Assembly: GCF_037126465.1 (NCBI RefSeq)
Contig: NC_088201.1
Location: forward strand, 194,440,403 to 194,504,402
Length of the DNA: 64,000 nucleotides
From: Ornithodoros turicata
Lineage: Eukaryota; Arthropoda; Arachnida; Ixodida; Argasidae
Reading direction: 5' to 3'
This document shows, piece after piece, positions 41,401-56,519 of the stretch (its first letter is position 1; each line of letters starts with the position of its first letter). The translations under genes and the position numbers were made by a program. The notes beneath the pieces are model-generated. The model had not been told where the DNA came from. It ran no database searches and saw only the letters and a list, made by a program, of their open reading frames with translations.

Positions 41401-44199
41401 CGATCTTTTATTTGCGATGAATCCAACAAAGAGGGTTTGACTCTCCGTAGAAACTTTGAGTTGTGGTTCCTGCTGCTCGTTCTTACCCTATTCACTTTTC
41501 GCTATGGTCGCTTTTTTCTATCGATCTTTTGTTCGCGATGAATCCAACAAAGAGGGTTTGACTCTCCGTGGAAACTTTCAGTTGTGGTTCCTCCTGCTCG
41601 TTCTTACCCTGTTCACTTTTCGCAACGATCGCTTTTTTATATCGATCATTTATTCGCGATGAATCCAACAAAGAGCGTTTGACTCTCCGTGGAAACTTTC
41701 AGTTGTGGTTCCTGCTGCTCGTTGTTACCCTTTCACTTTTCGCTACGATCGCTTTTTTCTGTCGATCTTTTATTCGCGATGAGTCCAACAAAGAGGGTTT
41801 GACTCTCCGTGGAAACTTTCAGTTGTGGTTCCTGCTGCCCGTTCTTACCCTCTTCACTTTTCGCTACGATCACTTTTTTCTATCGATATTTTATTCGCGA
41901 TGAATCGAACAAAGAGGGTTTGACTCTCCGTGAAAACTGTCAGTTGTGGTTCCTGCTTCTCGCTCTTACCCTGTTCACTTTTCGCTACGATAGCTTTTTT
42001 CTATCGATCTTTTATTTGCGATGAATCCAACAAAGCGGGTTTGACTCTCCGTAGAAACTTTGAGTTGTGGTTCCTGCTGCTCGTTCTTACCCTATTCACT
42101 TTTCGCTATGGTCGCTTTTTTCTATCGATCTTTTCTTCGCGATGAATCCAACAAAGAGGGTTTGACTCTCCGTGGAAACTTTCAGTTGTGGTTCCTGCTG
42201 CTCGTTCTTACCCTGTTCACTTTTCGCTACGATCGCTTTTTTGCTATCGATCTTTTATTCGCGATGAATCCAACAAAGAGCGTTTGACTCTCCGTGGAAA
42301 CTTTCAGTTGTGGTTCCTGCTGCTCGTTCTTACCCGGTTCTCTTTTCGCTACGATCGCTTTTTTCTATCGATCTTTTATTCGCGATGAGTCCAACAAACA
42401 GGGTTACACTCTCCGTGGAAACTTTCAGTTGTGGTTCCTGCTGCTCGTTCTTACCCTGTTCACTTTTCGCAACGATCGCATTTTGTATCGATCGTTTATT
42501 CGCGATGAGTCCAACAAAAAGGGTTTGTTTCTCCGTGGAAACTTTCAGTTGTGGTTCCTGCTGCTCGTTCTCACCCTATTCACTTTTCGCTATGGTCGCT
42601 TTTTTCTATAGATCTTTTGTTCGCGATGAATCCAGCAAAGAGGGTTTGACTCTCCGTGGAAACTTTCAGTTGTGGTTCCTGCTGCCCGTTCTTACCCTCT
42701 TCATTTTCGCTACGATCACTTTTTTCTATCGATCTTTTATTCGCGATGAATTCAACAAAGAGGGTTGACTCTCAGTGAAAACTTTCAGTTGTGGTTCCTG
42801 CTGCTCGTTCTTACCCTACTCACTTTTCGCTATGGTCGCTTTTTCTATCGATCTTTTATTCGCGATGAATCCAACAAAGAGGGTTGGACTCTCCGTGGAA
42901 ACTTTCAGTTGTGGTTCCTGCTTCTCACTCTTACCATGTTCACTTTTCGCTACGATCGCTTTTTTCTATCGATCTTTTATTTGCGATGAATCCAACAAAG
43001 AGGGTTTGACTCTCCGTGGAAACTTTGAGTTGTGGTTCCTGCTGCTCGTTCTTACCCTGTTCACTTTTCGCTACGATCGCTTTTTTCTATCGATCTTTTA
43101 TTCGCGATGAACCCAAAAAAGAGGGTTTGACTCTCTGTGGAAACTTTCAGTTGTGGTTCGTGCTGCTCGTTCTTACCCTGTTCACTTTTCGCTATGGTCG
43201 CTTTTTTCTATCGATCTTTTATTCGCGATGAGTCCAACAAAGAGGGTTACACTCTCCGTGGAAACTTTCAGTTGTGGTTCCTGCTGCTCGTTCTTACCCT
43301 GATCACTTTTCGCAACGATCGCTTTTTTATATCGATCATTTATTCGCGATGAATCCAACAAAGAGCGTTTGACTCTCCGTGGAAACTTTCAGTTGTGGTT
43401 CCTGCTGCTCGTTGTTACCCCTATCACTTTTCGCTACGATCGCTTTTTTCTGTCGATCTTTTATTCGCGATGAGTCCAACAAAGAGGGTTTGACTCTCCG
43501 TGGAAACTTTCAGTTGTGGTTCCTGCTGCCCGTTCTTACCCTCTTCACTTTTCGCTACGATCACTTTTTTCTATCGATATTTTATTCGCGATGAATCCAA
43601 CAAAGAGGGTTTGACTCTCCGTGAAAACTATCAGTTGTGGTTCCTGCTTCTCGCTCTTACCCTGTTCACTTTCGCTACGATAGCTTTTTTCTATCGATCT
43701 TTTATTCGCGATGAATCCAACAAAGCGGGTTTGACTCTCCGTAGAACTTTGAGTTGTGGTTCCTGCTGCTCGTTCTTACCCTATTCACTTTTCGCTATGG
43801 TCGCTTTTTTCTATCGATCTTTTCTTCGCGATGAATCCAACAAAGAGGGTTTGACTCTCCGTGGAAACTTTCAGTTGTGGTTCCTGCTGCTCGTTCTTAC
43901 CCTGTTCACTTTCGCTACGATCGCTTTTTGCTATCGATCTTTTATTCGCGATGAATCCAACAAAGAGGGTTTGACTCTCCGTGGAAACTTTCAGTTGTGG
44001 TTCCTGCTGCTCGTTCTTACCCTGTTCTCTTTCGCTACGATCGCTTTTTTCTATCGATCTTTTATTCGCGATGAATCCAACAAACAGGGTTACACTCTCC
44101 GTGGAAACTTTCAGTTGTGGTTCCTGCTGCTCGTTCTTACCCTGTTCACTTTTCGCAACGATCGCTTTTTGTATCGATCGTTTATTCGCGATGAGTCCA

Positions 44200-44299
44200 N
44201 NNNNNNNNNNNNNNNNNNNNNNNNNNNNNNNNNNNNNNNNNNNNNNNNNNNNNNNNNNNNNNNNNNNNNNNNNNNNNNNNNNNNNNNNNNNNNNNNNNN
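44200..44299. other. Assembly gap of 100 N
   Basis: Exactly 100 N inside the satellite. A round number usually marks a gap of unknown size, so the true array may be longer. Confidence 0.98.
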
Positions 44300-47200
44300 T
44301 CGCGACGAATCCAACAAAGAGGGTTTGACTCTCTGTGGAAACCCTCAGTTGTGGATTCTTCTGCTCGTTCTTACCCTGTTCACTTTTCGCAACGATCGCT
44401 TTTTGTATCGATCGTTTATTCGCGATGAATCCAACAAAGAGGGTTTGACTCTTCGTGGAAACTTTCAGTTGTACTTCCTGCTGCCCGTTCTTACCCTCTT
44501 CACTTTTCGCTACGATCACTTTTTTCTATCGATCGTTTATTCGCGATGAATCCCACAAAGAGGGTTTGACTCTTAGTGGAAACTTTCAGTTGTGGTTCCT
44601 GCTGTTCGTTCTCACCCTGTTCACTTTTCGCAACGATCGCTTTTTCTATCGATGGTTTATTCGCGTTGAATCCAACAAAGAGGGTTTGACTCTTCGTGGA
44701 AACTTTCAGTTGTACCTCCTGCTGCCCGTTCTTACCCTCTTCACTTTTCGCTACGATCACTTTTTTCTATCGATCGTTTATTCGCGATGAACCCCACAAA
44801 GAGGGTTTCACTCTTAGTGGAAACTTTCAGTTGTGGTTCCTGCTGCTCGTTCTTACCCTGTTCACTTTTCGCAACGATCGCTTTTTGTATCGATCGTTTA
44901 TTCGCGACGAATCCAACAAAGAGGGTTTGACTCTCTGTGGAAACCCTCAGTTGTGGTTCCTGCTGCTCGTTCTTACCCTGTTCACTTTTCGCTACGATCG
45001 CTTTTTTTGTATCGATCGTTTATTCGCGATGAGTCCAACAAAGAGGGTTTGACTCTCCGTGGAAACTTTCAGTTGTGGTTCCTGCTGCTCGTTCTTACCC
45101 TGTTCACTTTTCGCTATGGTCGCTTTTTCTATCGATATTTTATTCGCGATGAGTCCAACAAAGAGGGTTTGACTCTCCGTGGAAACTTTCAGTTGTCGTT
45201 CCTGGTGCTCTTTCATAGCCTGTTCACTTTTCGCTACGATCGCTTTTTTCTATCGATCTTTTATTCGCGATGAATCCAACAAAGAGGGTTTGACTCTCTG
45301 TGGAAACTTTCAGTTGTGGTTCCTGCTGCTCGTCCTGACCCTGTTCACTTTTCGCAACGATCGCTTTTTGTATCGATCGTTTATTCGCGATGAATCCAAC
45401 AAAGAGGGTTTGACTCTTCGTGGAAACTTTCAGTTGTACTTCCTGGTGCCCGTTCTTACCCTCTTCACTTTTCGCTACGATCACTTTTTTCTATCGATCG
45501 TTTATTCGCGATTAATCCCACAAAGGGGGTTTGACTCTTAGTGGAAACTTTCAGTTGTGGTTCCTGCTGCTCGTTCTCACCCTGTTCACTTTTCGCAACG
45601 ATCGCTTTTTGTATAGATCGTTTATTCGCCACGAATCCAACAAAGAGGGTTTGACTCTCTGTGGAAACCCTCAGTTGTGGTTCCTGCTCCTCGTTCTTAC
45701 CCTGTTCACTTTTCGCTACAATCGCTTTTTTTGTATCGATCGTTTATTCGCGATGAGTCCAACAAAGAGGGTTTGACTCTCCGTGGAAACTTTCAGTTGT
45801 GGTTCCTGCTGCTCATTCTTACCCTGTTCACTTTTCGCTGCGATCGCTTTTTTCTATCGATCTTTTATTCGCGATGAATCCCACAAAGAGGGTTTGACTC
45901 TTAGTGGAAACTTTCAGTTGTGGTTCCTGCTGCTCGTTCTTACCCTGTTCACTTTTCGCAACGATCGCTTTTTGTATCGATCGTTTATTCGCGACGAATC
46001 CAACAAAGAGGGTTTGACTCTCTGTGGAAACCCTCTGTTGTGGATTCTTCTGCTCGTTCTTACCCTGTTCACTTTTCGCAACGATCGCTTTTTGTATCGA
46101 TCGTTTATTCGCGATGAATCCAACAAAGAGGGTTTGACTCTTCGTGGAAACTTTCAGTTGTACTTCCTGCTGCCCGTTCTTACCCTCTTCACTTTTCGCT
46201 ACGATCACTTTTTTCTATCGATCGTTTATTCGCGATGAATCCCACAAAGAGGGTTTGACTCTTAGTGGAAACTTTCAGTTGTGGTTCCTGCTGCTCGTTC
46301 TCACCCTGTTCACTTTTCGCAACGATCGCTTTTTCTGTCGATCGTTTATTCGCCACGAATCCAACAAAGAGGGTTTGACTCTCTGTGGAAACCCTCAGTT
46401 GTGGTTCCTGCTCCTCGTTCTTACCCTGTTCACTTTTCGCTACAATCGCTTTTTTTGTATCGATCGTTTATTCGCGATGAGTCCAACAAAGAGGGTTTGA
46501 CTCTCCGTGGAAACTTTCAGTTGTGGTTCCTGCTGCTCATTCTTACCCTGTTCACTTTTCGCTGCGATCGCTTTTTTCTATCGATCTTTTATTCGCGATG
46601 AATCCCACAAAGAGGGTTTGACTCTTAGTGGAAACTTTCAGTTGTGGTTCCTGCTGCTCGTTCTTACCCTGTTCACTTTTCGCAACGATCGCTTTTTGTA
46701 TCGATCGTTTATTCGCCACGAATCCAACAAAGAGGGTTTGACTCTCTGTGGAAACCCTCAGTTGTGGTTCCTGCTCCTCGTTCTTACCCTGTTCACTTTT
46801 CGCTACAATCGCTTTTTTTGTATCGATCGTTTATTCGCGATGAGTCCAACAAAGAGGGTTTGACTCTCCGTGGAAACTTTCAGTTGTGGTTCCTGCTGCT
46901 CATTCTTACCCTGTTCACTTTTCGCTGCGATCGCTTTTTTCTCTCGATCTTTTATTCGCGATGAATCCCACAAAGAGGGTTTGACTCTTAGTGGAAACTT
47001 TCAATTGTGGTTCCTGCTCCTCGTTCTTACCCTGTTCACTTTTCGCAACGATCGCTTTTTGTATCGATCGTTTATTCGCGATGAGTCCAACAAAGAGGGT
47101 TTGACTCTCCGTGGAAACTTTCAGTTGTGGTTCCTGCTGCTCATTCTTACCCTGTTCAGTTTTCGCTGCGATCGCTTTTTTCTATCGATCTTTTATTCGC

Positions 47201-50200
47201 GATGAATCCCACAAAGAGGGTTTGACTCTTAGTGGAAACTTTCAGTTGTGGTTCCTGCTCCTCGTTCTTACCCTGTTCACTTTTCGCAACGATCGCTTTT
47301 TGTATCGATCGTTTATTCGCTATGAGTCCAACAAGGAGGGTTTGACTTTCTGTGGAAACTTTCAGTTGTGGTTCCTGCTGCTCGTTCTTACCCTGTTCAC
47401 TTTTCGCTATGGTCGCTTTTTTCTATCGATCTTTTGTTCGCGATGAATCCAACAAAGAGTGTTTGACTCTCCGTGGAAACTTTCAGTTGTGGTTCCTGCT
47501 GCTCGTTGTTACCCTGTTCACGTTTCGCTACGATCGTGTTTTTCTATCGATCTTTTATTCGCGATGAGTCCAACAAAGAGGGTTACACTCTCCGTGGAAA
47601 CTTTCAGTTGTGGTTCCTGCTGCTCGTTCTTACCCTGTTCACTTTTCGCAACGATCGCTTTTTGTATCGATCGTTTATTCGCGACGAATCCAACAAAGAG
47701 GGTTTGACTCTCTGTGGAAACCCTCAGTTGTGGATTCTTCTGCTCGTTCTTACCATGTTCACTTTTCGCAACGATCGCTTTTTGTATCGATCGTTTATTC
47801 GCCACGAATCCAACAAAGAGGGTTTGACTCTCTGTGGAAACCCTCAGTTGTGGTTCCTGCTCCTCGTTCTTACCCTGTTCACTTTTCGCTACAATCGCTT
47901 TTTTTGTATCGATCGTTTATTCGCGATGAGTCCAACAAAGAGGGTTTGACTCTCCGTGGAAACTTTCAGTTGTGGTTCCTGCTGCTCATTCTTACCCTGT
48001 TCACTTTTCGCTGCCATCGCTTTTTTCTCTCGATCTTTTATTCGCGATGAATCCCACAAAGAGGGTTTGACTCTTATTGGAAACTTTCAATTGTGGTTCC
48101 TGCTCCTCGTTCTTACCCTGTTCACTTTTCGCAACGATCGCTTTTTGTATCGATCGTTTATTCGCTATGAGTCCAACAAGGAGGGTTTGACTTTCTGTGG
48201 AAACTTTCAGTTGTGGTTCCTGCTGCTCGTTGTTACCCTGTTCACTTTTCGCTACGATCGTTTTTTTCTATCGATCTTTTATTCGCGATGAGTCCAACAG
48301 AGAGGGTTACACTCTCCGTGGAAACTTTCAGTTGTGGTTCCTGCTGCTCGTTCTTACCCTGTTCACTTTTCGCAACGATCGCTTTTTGTATCGATCGTTT
48401 ATTCGCGACGAATCCAACAAAGAGGGTTTGACTCTCTGTGGAAACCCTCAGTTGTGGATTCTTCTGCTCGTTCTTACCCTGTTCACTTTTCGCAACGATC
48501 GCTTTTTGTATCGATCGTTTATTCGCGATGAATCCAACAAAGAGGGTTTGACTCTCTGTGGAAACCCTCAGTTGTGGTTCCTGCTGCTCGTTCTTACCCT
48601 GTTCACTTTTCGCTACGATCGCTTTTTTTGTATCGATCGTTTATTCGCGATGAGTCCAACAAAGAGGGTTTGACTCTCCGTGGAAACTTTCAGTTGTGGT
48701 TCGTGCTGCTCGTTCTTACCCTGTTCACTTTTCGCTATGGTCGCTTTTTCTATCGATATTTTATTCGCGATGAGTCCAACAAAGAGGGTTTGACTCTCCG
48801 TGGAAACTTTCAGTTGTCGTTCCTGGTGCTCTTTCATAGCCTGTTCACTTTTCGCTAGGGTCGCTTTCTTCTATCGATCTTTTATTCGCGATGAATCCAA
48901 TAAAGAGGGTTTGACTCTCTGTGGAAACTTTCAGTTGTGGTTCCTGCTGCTCGTTCTTACCCTGTTCACTTTTCGCTACGATCGCTTTTTTTCTATCGAT
49001 CTTTTATTCGCGATGAATCCCACAAAGAGGGTTTGACTCTCCGTGGAAACTTTCAGTTGCGGTTCCTGCTGCTCGTCCTGACCCTGTTCACTTTTCGCAA
49101 CGATCGCTTTTTGTATCGATCGTTTATTCGCGATGAATCCAACAAAGAGGGTTTGACTCTTCGTGGAAACTTTCACTTGTACTTCCTGCTGCCCGTTCTT
49201 ACCCTCTTCACTTTTCGCTACGATCACTTTTTTCTATCGATCGTTTATTCGCGATTAATCCCACAAAGAGGGTTTGACTCTTAGTGGAAACTTTCAGTTG
49301 TGGTTCCTGCTGCTCGTTCTCACCCTGTTCACTTTTCGCAACGATCGCTTTTTGTATCGATCGTTTATTCGCCACGAATCCAACAAAGAGGGTTTGACTC
49401 TCTGTGGAAACCCTCAGTTGTGGTTCCTGCTCCTCGTTCTTACCCTGTTCACTTTTCGCTACAATCGCTTTTTTTGTATCGATCGTTTATTCGCGATGAG
49501 TCCAACAAAGAGGGTTTGACTCTCTGTGGAAACTTTCAGTTGTGGTTCCTGCTGCTCATTCTTACCCTGTTCACTTTTCGCTGCGATCGCTTTTTTCTAT
49601 CGATCTTTTATTCGCGATGAATCCCACAAAGAGGGTTTGACTCTTAGTGGAAACTTTCAGTTGTGGTTCCTGCTCCTCGTTCTTACCCTGTTCACTTTTC
49701 GCAACGATCGCTTTTTGTATCGATCGTTTATTCGCTATGAGTCCAACAAGGAGGGTTTGACTTTCTGTGGAAACTTTCAGTTGTGGTTCCTGCTGCTCGT
49801 TGTTACCCTGTTCACTTTTCGCTACGATCGTTTTTTTCTATCGATCTTTTATTCGCGATGAGTCCAACAAAGAGGGTTACACTCTCCGTGGAAACTTTCA
49901 GTTGTGGTTCCTGCTGCTCGTTCTTACCCTGTTCACTTTTCGCAACGATCGCTTTTTGTATCGATCGTTTATTCGCGACGAATCCAACAAAGAGGGTTTG
50001 ACTCTCTGTGGAAACCCTCAGTTGTGGTTCCTGCTCCTCGTTCTTACCCTGTTCACTTTTCGCTACAATCGCTTTTTTTGTATCGATCGTTTATTCGCGA
50101 TGAGTCCAACAAAGAGGGTTTGACTCTCTGTGGAAACTTTCAGTTGTGGTTCCTGCTGCTCATTCTTACCCTGTTCAGTTTTCGCTGCGATCGCTTTTTT

Positions 50201-53200
50201 CTATCGATCTTTTATTCGCGATGAATCCCACAAAGAGGGTTTGACTCTTAGTGGAAACTTTCAGTTGTGGTTCCTGCTGCCCGTTCTTACCCTCTTCACT
50301 TTTCGCTACGATCACTTTTTTCTATCGATCGTTTATTCGCGATGAATCCCACAAAGACGGTTTGACTCTTAGTGGAAACTTTCAGTTGTGGTTCCTGCTG
50401 CTCGTTCTCACCCTGTTCACTTTTCGCAACGATCGCTTTTTGTATCGATCGTTTATTCGCCACGAATCCAACAAAGAGGGTTTGACTCTCTGTGGAAACC
50501 CTCAGTTGTGGTTCCTGCTCCTCGTTCTTACCCTGTTCACTTTTCGCTACAATCGCTTTTTTTGTATCGATCGTTTATTCGCGATGAGTCCAACAAAGAG
50601 GGTTTGACTCTCCGTGGAAACTTTCAGTTGTGGTTCCTGCTGCTCGTTCTTACCCTGTTCACTTTTCGCTATGGTCGCTTTTTCTATCGATATTTTATTC
50701 GCGATCAGTCCAACAAAGAGGGTTTGACTCTCCGTGGAAACTTTCAGTTGTCGTTCCTGGTGCTCTTTCATAGCCTGTTCACTTTTCGCTAGGGTCGCTT
50801 TTTGTATCGATCGTTTATTCGCGATGAGTCCAACAAAGAGGGTTTGACTCTCCGTGGAAACTTTCAGTTGTGGTTCCTGCTGCTCGTTCTTACAGTGTTC
50901 ACTTTTCGCTATGGTCGCTTTTTCTATCGATATTTTATTCGCGATGAGTCCAACAAAGAGGGTTTAACTCTCCGTGGAAACTTTCAGTTGTCGTTCCTGG
51001 TGCTCTTTCATAGCCTGTTCACTTTTCGCTAGGGTCGCTTTCTTCTATCGATCTTTTATTCGCGATGAATCCAACAAAGAGGGTTTGACTCTCTGTTGAA
51101 ACTTTCAGTTGTGGTTCCTGCTGCTCGTTCTTACCCTGTTCACTTTTCGCTACGATCGCTTTTTTCTATCGATCTTTTATTCGCGATGAATCCCACAAAC
51201 AGGGTTTCACTCTCCGTGGAAACTTTCAGTTGCGGTTCCTGCTGCTCATCCTGACCCTGTTCACTTTTCGCTACGATCGCTTTTTTGTATCGATCTTTTA
51301 TTCGCGATGAATCCAACAAAGAGCGTTTGACCCTCCGTGGAAACTTTCAGTTGTACTTCCTGCTGCCCGTTCTTACCCTCTTCACTTTTCGCTACGATCA
51401 CTTTTTTCTATCGATCGTTTATTCGCGATGAATCCCACAAAGAGGGTTTGACTCTTAGTGGAAACTTTCAGTTGTGGTTCCTGCTGCTCGTTCTTACCCT
51501 GTTCACTTTTCGCAACGATCGCTTTTTGTATCGATCGTTTATTCGCGACGAATCCAACAAAGAGGGCTTGACTCTCTGTGGAAACCCTCAGTTGTGGTTG
51601 CTGCTGCTCGTTCTTACCCTGTTCACTTTTCGCTACAATTGCTTTTTTTGTATCGATCGTTTATTCGCGATGAGTCCAACAAAGAGGGTTTGACTCTCCG
51701 TGGAAACTTTCAGTTGTGGTTCCTGCTGCTCGTTCTTACCCTGTTCACTTTTCGCAACGATCGCTTTTTGTATCGATCGTTTATTCGCGACGAATCCAAC
51801 AAAGAGGGTTTCACTCTCTGTGGAAACCCTCAGTTGTGGTTCCTGCTGCTCGTTCTTACCCTGTTCACTTTTCGCTACAATCGCTTTTTTTGTATCGATC
51901 GTTTATTCGCGATGAGTCCAACAAAGAGGGTTTGACTCTCCGTGGAAACTTTCAGTTGTGGTTCCTGCTGCTCGTTCTTACCCTGTTCACTTTTCGCTAT
52001 GGTCGCTTTTTCTATCGATATTTTATTCGCGATGAGTCCAACAAAGAGGGTTTGACTCTCCGTGGAAACTTTCAGTTGTCGTTCCTGGTGCTCTTTCATA
52101 GCCTGTTCACTTTTCGCTAGGGTCGCTTTCTTCTATCGATCTTTTATTCGCGATGAATCCAACAAAGAGGGTTTGACTCTCTGTGGAAACTTGCAGTTGT
52201 GGTTCCTGCTGCTCGTTCTTACCCTGTTCACTTTTCGCAACGATCGCTTTTTGTATCGATCGTTTATTCGCGATGAATCCAACAAAGAGGGTTTGACTCT
52301 TCGTGGAAACTTTCAGGTGTACTTCCTGCTGCCCGTTCTTACCCTCTTCACTTTTCGCTACGATAACTTTTTTCTATCGATCGTTTATTCGCGATGAATC
52401 CCACAAAGAGGGTTTGACTCTTAGTGGAAACTTTCAGTTGTGGTTCCTGCTGCTCGTTCTCACCCTGTTCACTTTTCGCTGCGATCGCTTTTTCCTATCG
52501 ATCTTTTATTCGCGATGAATCCCACAAAGAGGGTTTGACTCTTAGTGGAAACTTTCAGTGGTGGTTCCTGCTCCTCGTTCTTACCCTGTTCACTTTTCGC
52601 AACGATCGCTTTTTGTATCGATCGTTTATTCGCTATGAGTCCAACAAGGAGGGTTTGACTTTCTGTGGAAACTTTCAGTTGTGGTTCCTGTGGCTCGTTC
52701 TTACCCTGTTCATTTTTCGCTATGGTCGCTTTTTTCTATCGATCTTTTGTTCGCGATGAATGCAACAAAGAGTGTTTGACTCTCCGTGGAAACTTTCAGT
52801 TGTGCTTCCTGCTGCTCGTTGTTACCCTGTTCACTTTTCGCTACGATCGTTTTTTTCTATCGATCTTTTATTCGCGATGAGTCCAACAAAGAGGGTTACA
52901 CTCTCCGTGGAAACTTTCAGTTGTGGTTCCTGCTGCTCGTTCTTACCCTGTTCACTTTTCGCAACGACCGCTTTTTGTATCGATCGTTTATTCGCGACGA
53001 ATCCAACAAAGAGGGTTTGACTCTCTGTGGAGACCCTCAGTTGTGGATTCTTCTGCTCGTTCTTACCCTGTTCACTTTTCGCAACGATCGCTTTTTGTAT
53101 CGATCGTTTATTCGCGATGAATCCAACAAAGAGGGTTTGACTCTTCGTGGAAACTTTCAGTTGTACTTCTTGCTGCCCGTTCTTACCCTCTTCACTTTTC

Positions 53201-55797
53201 GCTACAATCACTTTTTTCTATCGATCGTTTATTCGCGATGAATCCCACAAAGAGGGTTTGACTCTTAGTGGAAACTTTCAGTTGTGGTTCCTGCTGCTCG
53301 TTCTCACCCTGTTCACTTTTCGCAACGATCGCTTTTTGTATCGATCGTTTATTCGCCACGAATCCAACAAAGAGGGTTTGACTCTCTGTGGAAACCCTCA
53401 GTTGTGGTTCCTGCTCCTCGTTCTTACCCTGTTCACTTTTCGCTACAATCGCTTTTTTTATCGATCGTTTATTCGCGATGAGTCCAACAAAGAGGGTTTG
53501 ACTCTCCGTGGAAACTTTCAGTTGTGGTTCCTGCTGCTCGTTCTTACCCTGTTCACTTTTCGCTATGGTCGCTTTTTCTATCGATATTTTATTCGCGATG
53601 AGTCCAACAAAGAGGGTTTGACTCTCCGTGGAAACTTTCAGTTGTCGTTCCTTGTGCTCTTTCTTAGCCTGTTCACTTTTCGCTAGGGTCGCTTTTTTTA
53701 TCGATCGTTTATTCGCGACGAATCCAACAAAGAGGGTTTGATTCTCTGTGGAAACCCTCAGTTGTGGTTTCTTCTGCTCGTTCTTACCCTGTTCACTTTT
53801 CGCTACGATCGCTTTTTTTCTATCGATCTTTTATTCGCGATGAATCCCACAAAGAGGGTTTGACTCTCCGTGGAAACTTTCAGTTGCGGTTCCTGCTGCT
53901 CGTCCTGACCCTGTTCACTTTTCGCAACGATCGCTTTTTGTATCGATCGTTTATTCGCGATGAATCCAACAAAGAGGGTTTGACTCTTCGTGGAAACTTT
54001 CAGTTGTACTTCCTGCTGCCCGTTCTTACCCTCTTCACTTTTCGCTACGATCACTTTTTTCTATCGATCGTTTATTCGCGATGAATCCCACAAAGAGGGT
54101 TTGACTCTTAGTGGAAACTTTCAGTTGTGGTTCCTGCTGCTCGTTCTCACCCTGTTCACTTTTCGCAACGATCGCTTTTTGTATCGATCGTTTATTCGCC
54201 ACGAATCCAACAAAGAGGGTTTGACTCTCTGTGGAAACCCTCAGTTGTGGTTCCTGCTGCTCATTCTTACCCTCTTCACTTTTCGCTGCGATCGCTTTTT
54301 TCTATCGATCTTTTATTCGCGATGAATCCCACAAAGAGGGTTTGACTCTTAGTGGAAACTTTCAGTTGTGGTTCCTGCTCCTCGTTCTTACCCTGTTCAC
54401 TTTTCGCAACGATCGCTTTTTGTATCGATCGTTTATTCGCTATGAGTCCAACAAGGAGGGTTTGACTTTCTGTGGAAACTTTCAGTTGTGGTTCCTGCTG
54501 CTCGTTCTTAGCCTGTTCACTTTTCGCTAGGGTCGCTTTCTTCTATCGATCTTTTATTCGCGATGAATCCAACAAAGAGGGTTTGACTCTCTGTGGAAAC
54601 TTTCAGTTGTGGTTCCTGCTGCTCGTTCTTACCCTGTTCACTTTTCGCTACGATCGCTTTTTTTCTATCGATCTTTTATTCGCGATGAATCCCACAAAGA
54701 GGGTTTGACTCTCCGTGGAAACTTTCAGTTGCGGTTCCTGCTGCTCGTCCTGACCCTGTTCACTTTTCGCAACGATCGCTTTTTGTATCGATCGTTTATT
54801 CGCGATGAATCCAACAAAGAAGGTTTGACTCTTCGTGGAAACTTTCAGTTGTACTTCCTGCTGCCCGTTCTTACCCTCTTCACTTTTCGCTACGATCACT
54901 TTTTCTATCGATCGTTTATTCGCGATGAATCCCACAAAGAGGGTTTGACTCTTAGTGGAAACTTTCAGTTGTGGTTCCTGCTGCTCGTTCTCACCCTGTT
55001 CACTTTTCGCAACGATCGCTTTTTGTATCGATCGTTTATTCGCCACGAATCCAACAAAGAGGGTTTGACTCTCTGTGGAAACCCTCAGTTGTGGTTCCTG
55101 CTGCTCATTCTTACCCTGTTCACTTTTCGCTGCGATCGCTTTTTTCTATCGATCTTTTATTCGCGATGAATCCCACAAAGAGGGTTTGACTCTTAGTGGA
55201 AACTTTCAGTTGTGGTTCCTGCTCCTCGTTCTTACCCTGTTCACTTTTCGCAACGATCGCTTTTTGTATCGATCGTTTATTCGCTATGATTCCAACAAGG
55301 AGGGTTTGACTTTCTGTGGAAACTTTCAGTTGTGGTTCCTGCTGCTCGTTCTTACCCTGTTCACTTTTCGCTATGGTCGCTTTTTTCTGTCGATCTTTTG
55401 TTCGCGATGAAACCAACAAAGAGCGTTTGACTCTCCGTGGAAACTTTCAGTTGTGGTTCCTGCTGCTCGTTGTTACCCTGTTCACTTTTCGCTACGATCG
55501 TTTTTTTCTATCGATCTTTTATTCGCGATGAGTCCAACAAAGAGGGTTACACTCTCCGTGGAAACTTTCAGTTGTGGTTCCTGCTGCTCGTTCTTACCCT
55601 GTTCACTTTTCGCAACGATCGCTTTTTGTATCGATCGTTTATTCGCGACGAATCCAACAAAGAGGGTTTGGCTCTCTGTGGAAACCCTCAGTTGTGGATT
55701 CTTCTGCTCGTTCTTACCCTGTTCACTTTTCGCAACGATCGCTTTTTGTATCGATCGTTTATTCGCGATGAATCCAACAAAGAGGGTTTGACTCTTC

Positions 55798-56519
55798 GTG
55801 GAAACTTTCAGTTGTACTTCCTGCTGCCCGTTCTTACCCTCTTCACTTTTCGCTACGATCACTTTTTTCTATCGATCGTTTATTCGCGATGAATCCCACA
55901 AAGAGGGTTTGACTCTTAGTGGAAACTTTCAGTTGTGGTTCCTGCTGCTCGTTCTCACCCTGTTCACTTTTCGCAACGATCACTTTTTGTATCGATCGTT
56001 TATTCGCCACGAATCCAACAAAGAGGGTTTGACTCTCTGTGGAAACCCTCAGTTGTGGTTCCTGCTCCTCGTTCTTACCCTGTTCACTTTTCGCAACGAT
56101 CGCTTTTGGTATCGATCGTTTATTCGCGATGAATCCAACAAAGAGGGTTTGACTCTTCGTGGAAACTTTCAGTTGTACTTCCTGCTGCCCGTTCTTACCC
56201 TCTTCACTTTTCGCTACGATCACTTTTTTCTATCGATCGTTTATTCGCGATGAATCCCACAAAGAGGGTTTGACTCTTAGTGGAAACTTTCAGTTGTGGT
56301 TCCTGCTGCTCGTTCTCACCCTGTTCACTTTTCGCAACGATCACTTTTTGTATCGATCGTTTATTCGCCACGAATCCAACAAAGAGGGTTTGACTCTCTG
56401 TGGAAACCCTCAGTTGTGGTTCCTGCTCCTCGTTCTTACCCTGTTCACTTTTCGCAACGATCGCTTTTGGTATCGATCGTTTATTCGCGATGAATCCAAC
56501 AAAGAGGGTTTGACTCTTC
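55798..56519 (+). repeat. Recent 361-bp (three-monomer) tandem duplication
   Basis: The block 55798-56158 is repeated at 56159-56519 with the same rare variants (AACGATCACTTTTTG, CGCCACGAATCC, CGCTTTTGGTATC). This suggests very recent unequal exchange. Similar 362-363-bp blocks recur at 46280-47000. Confidence 0.85.
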
